Source of the DNA: JAZDLC01 sp043802345
GTDB taxonomy: Bacteria; Planctomycetota; B15-G4; JADJEK01
DNA: 9,281 bases
Direction of reading: 5' to 3'
Assembly (NCBI GenBank): GCA_043802345.1
Contig: JAZDLC010000189.1
Location: forward strand, 1-9,281
Position 1 is the first letter of the stretch; each line of letters opens with the position of its first letter. Below are positions 1 to 5,798 of this stretch, piece after piece. The notes below the pieces were generated by a model. That model saw only the letters and a program-made list of their open reading frames with translations, searched no databases and was not told the origin of the DNA. The translations under genes and the position numbers were made by a program.

Positions 1-198
1 AAACGGCCGGGCGAAGCGGGTCCAGAACAGGTACCCGCCGACATCCTCGTTTCTGAGCGAGACCTCGCCCGGAACTCCGAAGGCGTTGCGAAAGCGCGCG
101 AACCCCTCCCGGCGCCGGCCGGCGAACCAGGCGCCGAAGTAGCGCGGAATGTCGGTTCTTCTCGAGGCGCTGATGATGGCGAGAGCAGGGTCAGTCAG
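1..198 (-). CDS. DUF1848 family protein, N-terminal part (runs off the window edge)
   Basis: The minus strand carries an open frame from about 198 to base 1 that translates to 66 residues. Residues 8-18 read IISASRRTDIP and residues 55-60 read GYLFWT, with VSL followed by EDV just before. This is the N-terminal signature I know from DUF1848 proteins (SxSRRTDIPxF, then VSLxxxDVxxIVFWTKNP). Family members usually carry cysteines further on that are thought to bind an iron-sulfur cluster; that part lies outside the window. Their biochemical role is not established. No in-frame ATG, GTG or TTG lies close upstream of the motif. The best start is CTG at 198-196, six bases after a strong GGGAGG at 210-205, giving MTDPALAIISAS. 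This start overlaps the sulfatase-fold gene's stop by 8 bases, so the two genes are probably co-transcribed and coupled. The family call is fairly firm; the start codon is less so. Confidence 0.75.
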   Translation of the reverse strand, partial: MTDPALAIISASRRTDIPRYFGAWFAGRRREGFARFRNAFGVPGEVSLRNEDVGGYLFWTRFARPF

Positions 199-2188
199 AA
201 CGGGCCTCCCTTGGCAGCTTCTCCAGGAGCCTCGAGAAGACTTCCGGCAGTGCGCAGGAGAGATCGTGCTCGCAGTGCGGATCGCTTTGAAGATCGAACA
301 GCCGGCGGATGGGAGCGCTCTCCCCGGGCACATGAATCAGCTTGAAGTTCCCCTCCCGCACGGCGAAGCACTTGGTCGCGACCAACTGATCCAGGTAGCG
401 GTCCCGCACCACCAGGTTGTCGTTGAAATCCGGGTCGAAGAAGGTGGCGTCGTCGAAGCGGGGGAACTCCTTCGGTTTCTCGCCCGGCAGGAGATCGGGA
501 ACCGGTTGGCGGTACAGCAGGTAAGAGGTCTCCAGCACCGTGCTCAGCGGCGGCACCGCGGGGGAAAGATCGACCCCTTCGAAACTGTCCGGAGTGGGAA
601 GGCCGAGCCAGGAGCACCAGGTCGGGGTCAGGTCGTACGAGCGGACCAGACCCGGCTCCTTGCGTCCTCGCTCGAGTCCAGGGCCCGCGAAGATCGCCGG
701 GATGTGGTTGGCCTGGTCACCCCCGAAGAGCGTCACGCCATGCCCGAGCGTGGTGCCGTGCTCGTACAGGTCGTCTCCATGATCGCCCAGCACGCCGATG
801 ATCGTCCGGTCCAAGAGGCCCGCGGAGCGCAGGTGCTTCACCAGTTCTCCGACCTGGTCGTCGAACTCCTGCACGCAGCCGTCATACAGCCCGATCAGGT
901 GCTGTTCTTCCTCCTCCGTCAAATCGTGGTCGAAACCACGCTGGATCATGTCGTCGATGGCGAAGTCGATGCGAAACCGATTGCGCCCCCGGTACCCCGG
1001 TTCCACGAACCGCTCGTAGTATGGGTAGGTGGAGCTGTACGGCAGATGGGTCCCGTGGTAGACGACCATCAGGAAGAACGGGCGGTCGCCCGCGGCAAGC
1101 CGGTCCAGCGTTCTGAGGGCCCGCCGGGTGAGATTCGGCGCCGCCCGGGTCAGGGAAACCCGGTCGAGTTCGGGCGCCAGCAGGCGGCCGAGGGGGTTGT
1201 CGAGAAACGCCAGGGCGAGCAGGTGATTGGTGAAGGCGACCTCGGCGATCAGCGCCTTTCGATTCTGGGCGTCCGACACGTCCACCTCTTCGAACCCCAT
1301 GTCGAACAGCCGGAAAGTCGAACCGCACCACCCCCCCGCCACGGCGGTGGCGTACCCATGGTCCCGCAGCAGTTCCGGAAACCAGTCCTGGCCTTCCTGG
1401 ATCTGCTCCACCAACTCTCGCGACGGGAACATGTGCCGCAGGCCGTTCACCTCGGGGGGCGTCGACGAGAACATGGAAACCCATGATTCGTGAGTGCTGG
1501 CGGTGGGCACGAGGCAGTTCGAGAAGTTCACGCCGCGCTCGGCCAGGCGGTCGATGTGGGGCGAGGTGAGGCGGGGGTAGCCGTTCGCCGAGAGGTGATC
1601 GCCCCTCAGGGAATCGGACGCCATCAGCACCAGGTTCGGCCGGGCGAACTCCCGCGGAGCGGGTGAAAGAAGCACGCCGGACGAGAGCAGCAGAACCGCC
1701 GCACCGGCGATCGCCACCACGGTCCAGCGCCGCCTGAGCCTCCTCGACCAGAGCGCCAGGGACCAGAGCAAGAGCGCGAGAAACAGGATTGGAATCTGTA
1801 CCGGCCGATAGACGGCACCCAGGGCGTCGGGGCAGTGGTCCCGCGCCCAGGCGATCGCGGTGTGAATCGGCCCGTAGAGCAGGTGCGTCCCCGCTGTGAG
1901 CGAGTGCAATGCCGTGAGCAACACCAGCCCCACGGTCATCGGGATGACTCTCGTGCCGGGGGTGAGCGGATGGAGCAGGACGCCGAGCAGCGCGCCGGCC
2001 AGGAGGTAGCCGAGCAGGATCCTCCCGTACACCGAGATGACCGATCCGAGATGCTGGTCGAGGATTTCCTGCGCGTGCCGGCTCTCCTGCTTCGCCAGCA
2101 GCAGCAGGACCCCGCCGATGGTGACCACCGTGAAGACCAGCGCCATGGTCAGCATGCAAAGGAGGACTGTTTTTCGGAGGGAGTACAT
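191..2188 (-). CDS. Membrane-anchored sulfatase/alkaline-phosphatase-fold hydrolase or transferase with a Thr at the nucleophile position
   Basis: 665 residues. Five hydrophobic segments (about 6-32, 52-75, 82-105, 130-148, 155-175) precede an extracytoplasmic PF00884-type domain from about 184. The domain opens with NLVLMASDSLRGDHLSANGY and TSPHIDRLAERGVNF, and later has the metal-site motif GDHGDDLYEHG (D469, H470) and HGTHLPY at 378-384. The usual formylglycine motif C/S-x-P-S-R is replaced by T232-H-E-S-W. The protein should therefore not be a classical formylglycine sulfatase. Five helices plus a Thr nucleophile is the plan of EptA and LtaS-type phosphotransferases, but the DSLRGDHL/TSPHIDRLAERG style is more sulfatase-like, so the substrate is unknown. 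ATG at 2188 was chosen because it gives a short basic N-terminus before helix 1; the frame stays open upstream to 2614 but there crosses repeats and a riboswitch. No clear ribosome binding site precedes 2188. The stop overlaps the DUF1848 start. Confidence 0.8.
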   Translation of the reverse strand: MYSLRKTVLLCMLTMALVFTVVTIGGVLLLLAKQESRHAQEILDQHLGSVISVYGRILLGYLLAGALLGVLLHPLTPGTRVIPMTVGLVLLTALHSLTAGTHLLYGPIHTAIAWARDHCPDALGAVYRPVQIPILFLALLLWSLALWSRRLRRRWTVVAIAGAAVLLLSSGVLLSPAPREFARPNLVLMASDSLRGDHLSANGYPRLTSPHIDRLAERGVNFSNCLVPTASTHESWVSMFSSTPPEVNGLRHMFPSRELVEQIQEGQDWFPELLRDHGYATAVAGGWCGSTFRLFDMGFEEVDVSDAQNRKALIAEVAFTNHLLALAFLDNPLGRLLAPELDRVSLTRAAPNLTRRALRTLDRLAAGDRPFFLMVVYHGTHLPYSSTYPYYERFVEPGYRGRNRFRIDFAIDDMIQRGFDHDLTEEEEQHLIGLYDGCVQEFDDQVGELVKHLRSAGLLDRTIIGVLGDHGDDLYEHGTTLGHGVTLFGGDQANHIPAIFAGPGLERGRKEPGLVRSYDLTPTWCSWLGLPTPDSFEGVDLSPAVPPLSTVLETSYLLYRQPVPDLLPGEKPKEFPRFDDATFFDPDFNDNLVVRDRYLDQLVATKCFAVREGNFKLIHVPGESAPIRRLFDLQSDPHCEHDLSCALPEVFSRLLEKLPREARSD
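205..212 (-). promoter_or_regulatory. Shine-Dalgarno supporting a CTG start for the DUF1848 gene
   Basis: The minus strand reads AAGGGAGG here, followed by six bases and then CTG ACT GAC in the DUF1848 frame. The site lies inside the last codons of the upstream sulfatase-fold gene. It is the main reason to accept the rare CTG start. Confidence 0.5.
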
Positions 2189-2308
2189 GGGGAGTACAAT
2201 GCTACCCGTTTTACAGACGGAAGGGAGCACGATGTGGCGGAGCCGCACTTCGATGGAGCGGTGCTCGGTGCCCTCGAGGTCATGATGAAGCACGCGAGTG
2301 GGACGCTT

Positions 2309-2356
2309 CGTACTCGTACTCGTACTCAGCCGCTTTTGCGGCGGTACTCGTACTCG
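2309..2356. repeat. GTACTC/CGTACT hexamer repeat cluster split by a small hairpin
   Basis: Three tandem CGTACT copies at 2309-2326 are followed by a short GC hairpin (GCCGC at 2329-2333, TTTT loop, GCGGC at 2338-2342). Two further GTACTC copies follow at 2344-2355, running into the left arm of the inverted repeat. On the minus strand the units read GAGTAC. The hexamer also occurs once in the right arm of the inverted repeat, in the opposite orientation. Confidence 0.8.
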
Positions 2357-2426
2357 AATCGTGAGCCGTCTGGTCTTGTCCCGGTTTCGTGGACAAGAGG
2401 TTGGCGAATTCCGATTCGAGTACGAG
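2347..2426. repeat. 80-bp palindromic unit with 15-bp perfect inverted repeat and inner hairpin
   Basis: The left arm CTCGTACTCGAATCG (2347-2361) is the exact reverse complement of the right arm CGATTCGAGTACGAG (2412-2426). Between them lies a second inverted repeat, TCTTGTCC (2374-2381) with GGACAAGA (2391-2398), around a 9-base loop. The unit could fold into a nested stem as RNA or cruciform DNA. No target-site duplication is evident around it, so whether it is a mobile palindrome or a regulatory structure is open. Confidence 0.75.
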
Positions 2427-2510
2427 GTCGGGACGACTCTGCGCGTGCCACGAAGAACTCGGAGGCAGGCACTACGGACTTGAATCCGGTGTGAGAGTCC
2501 GGCTACCCTG

Positions 2511-2692
2511 CCGTGGTCCCGGGGTCTCCGGCGCTCGTCGCGCCGGGGCCACGAGGGAAGTGGGTGAGAATCCCACACGGTCGCGCCACTGTAAGCGGCG
2601 AGCCGGCGTCTCATTTCGATGCCACTGGGAGCCTCTGGCTCCTGGGAAGGCGGAGATCGCCGGCTGGGACCCGCGAGTCAGGAGACCTGCCC
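2511..2692 (+). ncRNA. Cobalamin riboswitch
   Basis: The conserved core of the cobalamin aptamer (RF00174 type) is visible in order. A GGT at 2515-2517 leads into a hairpin (CCGGCGC with GCGCCGG). Then come GAGGGAAGTGGGTGAGAATC from 2553, CGCCACTGTAAGCGG from 2584, GCCACTG at 2621-2627, a GGGAGCC/GGCTCC hairpin, GGGAAGGCGG at 2644-2653, and the terminal GTCAGGAGACCTGCC ending at 2692. Every classic invariant block is present and correctly ordered, so it should bind a cobalamin. Just downstream, CCCGG (2692-2696) can pair with CCGGG (2721-2725), a candidate P13-like stem or expression platform. The next gene starts 144 bp later on the same strand and is the only candidate target. In most bacteria such elements turn expression down when cobalamin is plentiful. 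Confidence 0.93.
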
Positions 2693-2836
2693 CGGGAATG
2701 ATTCGCGATCACCCTTCGCGCCGGGCGTTCGATTGCAGCCTCGCCCGCCGCGCAGCCGTGATCTGGGAATCCCGGTCCGTGCGCTCGCGGAGCAGCGCCG
2801 GCCGGCACGAGTCGGCTCCCGGAAAGTCCCATCAAC

Positions 2837-4144
2837 ATGCGTCACCTGTCATTCGCAGCGTCCTGGCTGCTCGCGACTTCCCTGTGCGGCGATCTGATCG
2901 CCCAGTTCGAGCCCGAAAACGGCTTCCAGACCTCCGTCCTCTCCGCCGCCCCCGCGGGAGCTTTCGTGGGCGGCCTGTGCGGCTTGCCGAACGGCAACCT
3001 CGCGGTCTTCGACGGCACCTCGGTGGTCGAACTCGATGCCACCTCCGGCGCCACCTTGCGGACCCTCTTCACGCCGGGAGGGTTTGTCTTCGGATCGTTC
3101 CTGGCCGTCGACCCGGGCGGAACCTACTTGCTCTTCGGGGAATCGACCAACCAGGACATCTGGAAGGTGCCTCTTTCAGGCGCGCCCGCCACGGTCGTCG
3201 CCAACATGATGTACAACTTCGACGGCGAGTTCATCGCGCCCGATATCGCGCTGATCACGCGGGGCGAGCCGAGCTTCACCTACACGTACATCTACCATCT
3301 CGACGTCACCTCCGGCGCCACCGACATGATCGCCGAGGTGCTGGGACCCAGCGGCCCGCTCACGGCGGACCAGCAGGGGAACATCTACTACGGCCTCAAC
3401 TCGGCCGCTTGGCCCCCGCCACCCGGATCGGGCGAGATCATCCGCTGGACCGCGGCCCAGATCGGCGCCGCGCTCGGCCCGACGTACCTTCAACAGTCGG
3501 ACAGCCTTACCTTTGCCACCGGCCTCGGCGCCATCACCGACATACTGTTCGACAACCAAGGCGATCTGCTGGTTTCCGACAGCTCTTTCGGTACCCTCTG
3601 GGAGTTTCGGGCGGACGGCCAGCCTCGGGATCTGGTGGGCATGGAGCAGTCGACCAGCAGCGTCACCTACCTGGCCATCCTCGATGCCGGCGCCCCGGGC
3701 CAGGCGGTCTTCGGACCGTTTCAGCCTGAGAGCGGTGGCACGGTCGCGGCCTTCTCCTCCGACTGGGTTTCGTACAACGACATCAACCTGATTCGCCCCC
3801 TGCGACCGGCGTTCGAGACCTCGCCCGGCATGCCGTTGCCCGTGGGCCCGTACAGCGTCAGCCTCTTCGACGGACCGGAGTCCGGCACGATGTTCGTGCT
3901 GGCTTCCGCGGGAGTCATCAATCCGGAGAACCGCCTGCTCAACGGCGGCGTTCCGTTCTTCCTCGGTCTCGACCAGGCGACGATGCTCCCGCTCGGAATC
4001 GTGAACCTCAGCAGTGATGGGAGCTTCACGGTGGCGGGGAACAACCCCGGCCTGAGCCTGACCGCCTATGTGCAGGGTGCACTGTTCGACGGGAACGGAC
4101 ACCCGCTCGGCACGACCGAGGTTCTTGATCTGCAGCTTCAGTAG
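2837..4144 (+). CDS. Secreted beta-propeller-like protein downstream of a cobalamin riboswitch
   Basis: 435 residues. An N-terminal signal peptide is likely (basic MRH, hydrophobic 4-18, possible cut after LIA/Q23). There is a Cys at 17, but no clean lipobox. Residues about 43-320 contain repeats with propeller character: PNGNLAVFDGTSVVELDATS, then DPGGTYLLFGES, IYHLDVTSGAT, DQQGNIYYGLN and DNQGDLLVSDSS-FGTLWEFRADG, each a strand-turn-strand unit of the NHL/SMP-30/YncE kind. The last 110 residues form a different beta-rich module (PVGPYSVSLFDGP, ASAGVINPENRLLNGGVPFFLGLD, GLSLTAYVQGALFD) resembling C-terminal domains of planctomycete-type exported proteins. No catalytic motif is visible. The leader holds the cobalamin riboswitch, suggesting a role in cobalamin or corrinoid capture or a B12-sparing function. 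The ribosome binding site is weak (GGAAAG at 2821-2826). ATG 2837 was chosen because it starts the signal peptide. Function is inferred from context only. Confidence 0.72.
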   Translation: MRHLSFAASWLLATSLCGDLIAQFEPENGFQTSVLSAAPAGAFVGGLCGLPNGNLAVFDGTSVVELDATSGATLRTLFTPGGFVFGSFLAVDPGGTYLLFGESTNQDIWKVPLSGAPATVVANMMYNFDGEFIAPDIALITRGEPSFTYTYIYHLDVTSGATDMIAEVLGPSGPLTADQQGNIYYGLNSAAWPPPPGSGEIIRWTAAQIGAALGPTYLQQSDSLTFATGLGAITDILFDNQGDLLVSDSSFGTLWEFRADGQPRDLVGMEQSTSSVTYLAILDAGAPGQAVFGPFQPESGGTVAAFSSDWVSYNDINLIRPLRPAFETSPGMPLPVGPYSVSLFDGPESGTMFVLASAGVINPENRLLNGGVPFFLGLDQATMLPLGIVNLSSDGSFTVAGNNPGLSLTAYVQGALFDGNGHPLGTTEVLDLQLQ

Positions 4145-4150
4145 ACCGGT

Positions 4151-4207
4151 CCCCCCGAACATCGACACCTGGTGAGAGTTCTTCACCGGGTGTCGATGTT
4201 CGGGGGG
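4151..4207. terminator. Long hairpin between convergent genes, probable bidirectional terminator
   Basis: A perfect 19-bp arm CCCCCCGAACATCGACACC (4151-4169) pairs with 4189-4207. A T/G wobble and an inner GGTGA/TCACC stem extend it to about 25 bp with a 7-base loop (4176-4182). It starts 7 bases after the stop of the propeller gene and ends exactly one base before the stop of the convergent LOG gene, so it serves both. There is no clear T-tract on either side, so it may act by blocking read-through or as a processing/stability structure rather than as a textbook intrinsic terminator. Confidence 0.75.
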
Positions 4208-4816
4208 TCAGGAGACTCGCTTCTCCACCGTGTGGCGGCTGCCGTCCCGCTCGAAGAACATCTCCCCCGCCGTGGGCTTGTGGTGATCCAGCGCGTACAT
4301 CACCTGGTCGATGTCTTCGCGAATGATGATCAGGCGGCGGTTGCTGGGCGACAGGAAACCGTCTTCCACGAACCGGTCGAGCTGGCGGACCAGGTGGTCG
4401 TAGTATCCGTTCAGGTTCAGGATCCCGCACGGCTTGCGGTGGATATCGAGCTGAGCCCAGGTCAGGGTCTCGAAGAACTCATCCATGGTGCCGATTCCGC
4501 CGGGGAGCGAGAGGAAGGCGTCCGAGAGTTCCACCATCAGCGCCTTCCGCTCGTGCATCGTCTCGACGACCTTCAGCTCCGTCACGCCGTGATGGGCCAC
4601 CTCGCGCTCCGAGAGCATGCGGGGAACGACTCCGATCACCTCTCCCCCCGCTCCCAGAGCCGCATTGGCGAGAGCCCCCATCAGCCCGACATTGCCACCG
4701 CCATAGACGATCGCGACGCCCCTTCTGGCCATGCGTCGGCCCAGCTCCTCCGCCACCTCGCGGTAGACCGGGTTCTTGCCGAAATTGGAACCACAGAAAA
4801 CACAGATACGCCGCAT
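4208..4816 (-). CDS. LOG-family (TIGR00730) Rossmann-fold nucleotide phosphoribohydrolase
   Basis: 202 residues, normal length for the family. Hallmarks are an N-terminal ICVFCGSNFG (4-13), GGGNVGLMGALANAAL (39-54), MHERKALM (87-94), and the nucleotide/phosphate loop PGGIGTMDEFFE (105-116), followed by the typical GILNLNGYYD. LOG proteins cleave nucleoside 5'-monophosphates, classically cytokinin riboside monophosphates, to the base and ribose 5-phosphate. In most bacteria the physiological substrate is unknown, and the older label lysine decarboxylase is wrong for this family. All the key Arg and Glu residues of the two signature loops look intact. The start ATG at 4816 has GAGG seven bases upstream. 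It is the last gene of a minus-strand run after the epimerase and a hypothetical gene, 175 bp from the latter, so it may have its own promoter. Confidence 0.93.
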   Translation of the reverse strand: MRRICVFCGSNFGKNPVYREVAEELGRRMARRGVAIVYGGGNVGLMGALANAALGAGGEVIGVVPRMLSEREVAHHGVTELKVVETMHERKALMVELSDAFLSLPGGIGTMDEFFETLTWAQLDIHRKPCGILNLNGYYDHLVRQLDRFVEDGFLSPSNRRLIIIREDIDQVMYALDHHKPTAGEMFFERDGSRHTVEKRVS

Positions 4817-4991
4817 CGCTCATCCTCGTGAATCGGATCTCGAAGGAAGTTTCCCCCCACCATGGTAGCAGGAGCCCGAGAGGGTGTGCAACGCGCAGGC
4901 CGCCGCAAGGCAGGGATCGGATTTTTCGCTCACGCTGGCCTTGTCCTGGCGCAAGTCAGCACATGGGCGGCCGGCACCAGGGTCAGGGCGA

Positions 4992-5798
4992 TCAGTGGTC
5001 CGCCAGCTCGGCCACGACCTCCAGACCGCCGTTTCCGGCCAGGCGCAAGTCGCGCAGCCGAATCGGTCCGAGAAGGACCGGCGCGAGAGAAACCCGATAC
5101 CCCTCGAATCGGTCCGCCAGACGGGAGAGCACGGGCGCCAGCAGCGACCCCATGAAGCCGTCCGCTTCCCCGTTCAGGCCGGAAAGCACCGCGTCGAGCC
5201 GATCATCGACCGTCAGAAGACCCCGCAGGCGAACCGTGGCCGCCAGGAGTTTCCGAGCCCTCGCCGTCACCAGAATCCCGAGGGAGCGATCGGTCTTCGA
5301 CTCGAGGTTCAGATCGAGTGTCTCCAGCGCAATCCCATCCCTGACGAGCAGCTCCTGCGCCTTCGTCCGGGCAGCCCGGGTGAGTTCCTCGCGGCTCACG
5401 CTCAACCTCAGCGATCCCTCCTCCAAATGAGTCGGAATCAGCACCTCACGACCGGAGGGAAGCGTCCCCCTGCCAAACCGCACGCCGTGAGATACGAGGT
5501 GGAACTGGACGGAGGCTCCAAAGGCCCGCAGCGTTCGCGCGCTGACCTCGAGCTGGTCGACGGACAGGACGGAATCCTCCCCGGCGGTGATTCCCGGCCT
5601 GAGCAGTGGATCGGTCTCCTTCAGGGTCGTTCCGGAGAGGTCGATCCGCAGCAAGGCATAACCCTGCTCCGGATCTCCGGTCAGGGTGACCTGCGGGGGG
5701 TCGCCCGATGGCTCCAACAGATCGCTCAGCCCGGTTCGCAGGAATTCGGCAAGCTGCTGCCGGTCGCGGGGAAGCTCGCCCGCGGGGAGCGGGATCAT
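4992..5798 (-). CDS. Hypothetical protein, weakly DUF2993/LmeA-like, coupled to the epimerase
   Basis: 268 residues, no signal peptide, no transmembrane segment and no cysteine-based or catalytic motif. The body alternates short beta strands (VTLTGDPEQGYALLRIDLSG; GSLRLSVSREEL; LETLDLNLES; LGILVTARARKLLAATVRLR; LRDLRLAGNGGLEVVAEL) with amphipathic helices such as ELTRAARTKAQELLVRDG. This duplicated beta-sheet-plus-helix look recalls the DUF2993/LmeA lipid-binding group, but I cannot confirm membership. LmeA-type proteins are usually exported and this one has no export signal. Its ATG (5798-5796) overlaps the TGA of the upstream epimerase gene as ATGA, with only a distant GGAG, so its translation probably depends on the epimerase. 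Tight coupling hints at a related job or stoichiometry. A function should not be assigned. Confidence 0.7.
   Translation of the reverse strand: MIPLPAGELPRDRQQLAEFLRTGLSDLLEPSGDPPQVTLTGDPEQGYALLRIDLSGTTLKETDPLLRPGITAGEDSVLSVDQLEVSARTLRAFGASVQFHLVSHGVRFGRGTLPSGREVLIPTHLEEGSLRLSVSREELTRAARTKAQELLVRDGIALETLDLNLESKTDRSLGILVTARARKLLAATVRLRGLLTVDDRLDAVLSGLNGEADGFMGSLLAPVLSRLADRFEGYRVSLAPVLLGPIRLRDLRLAGNGGLEVVAELADH

Larger units (their letters stand above)
2189..2510. other. Divergent non-coding region between the sulfatase-fold gene and the riboswitch
   Basis: About 320 bp with no convincing gene. Frames that stay open here translate to low-complexity Arg/Thr/Ser-rich runs without any recognisable domain. 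The stretch holds the GTACTC hexamer repeats and the 15-bp inverted repeat listed separately, and must also hold the promoters for the minus-strand sulfatase-fold gene and for the plus-strand riboswitch transcript. I could not point to a confident -35/-10 pair for either. Confidence 0.6.

Noticed and set aside
149..1486. Plus-strand open frame of 445 codons
   Set aside because: It lies entirely antisense to the sulfatase-fold gene; its translation is rich in Arg, Val, Gln and His with no domain, as expected from GC-rich mirror frames.
2189..2614. Extending the sulfatase-fold protein by 142 N-terminal residues
   Set aside because: The extension would cover the hexamer repeats, the palindrome and part of the riboswitch, and reads as low-complexity Arg/Thr/Ser. 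The natural start is just before the first membrane helix.
2389..3729. Plus-strand frame of 446 codons across the riboswitch and propeller gene
   Set aside because: It overlaps the riboswitch and the well-supported propeller frame, and gives an Arg-rich sequence without domain signals.
3176..4186. Minus-strand frame of 336 codons
   Set aside because: Antisense shadow of the propeller gene; it would also run through the convergent terminator hairpin.
4208..4816. Lysine decarboxylase annotation for the LOG-family gene
   Set aside because: The PGGxGTxxE and GGGxxGLMG loops define the LOG/TIGR00730 group; no pyridoxal-phosphate lysine decarboxylase features are present.
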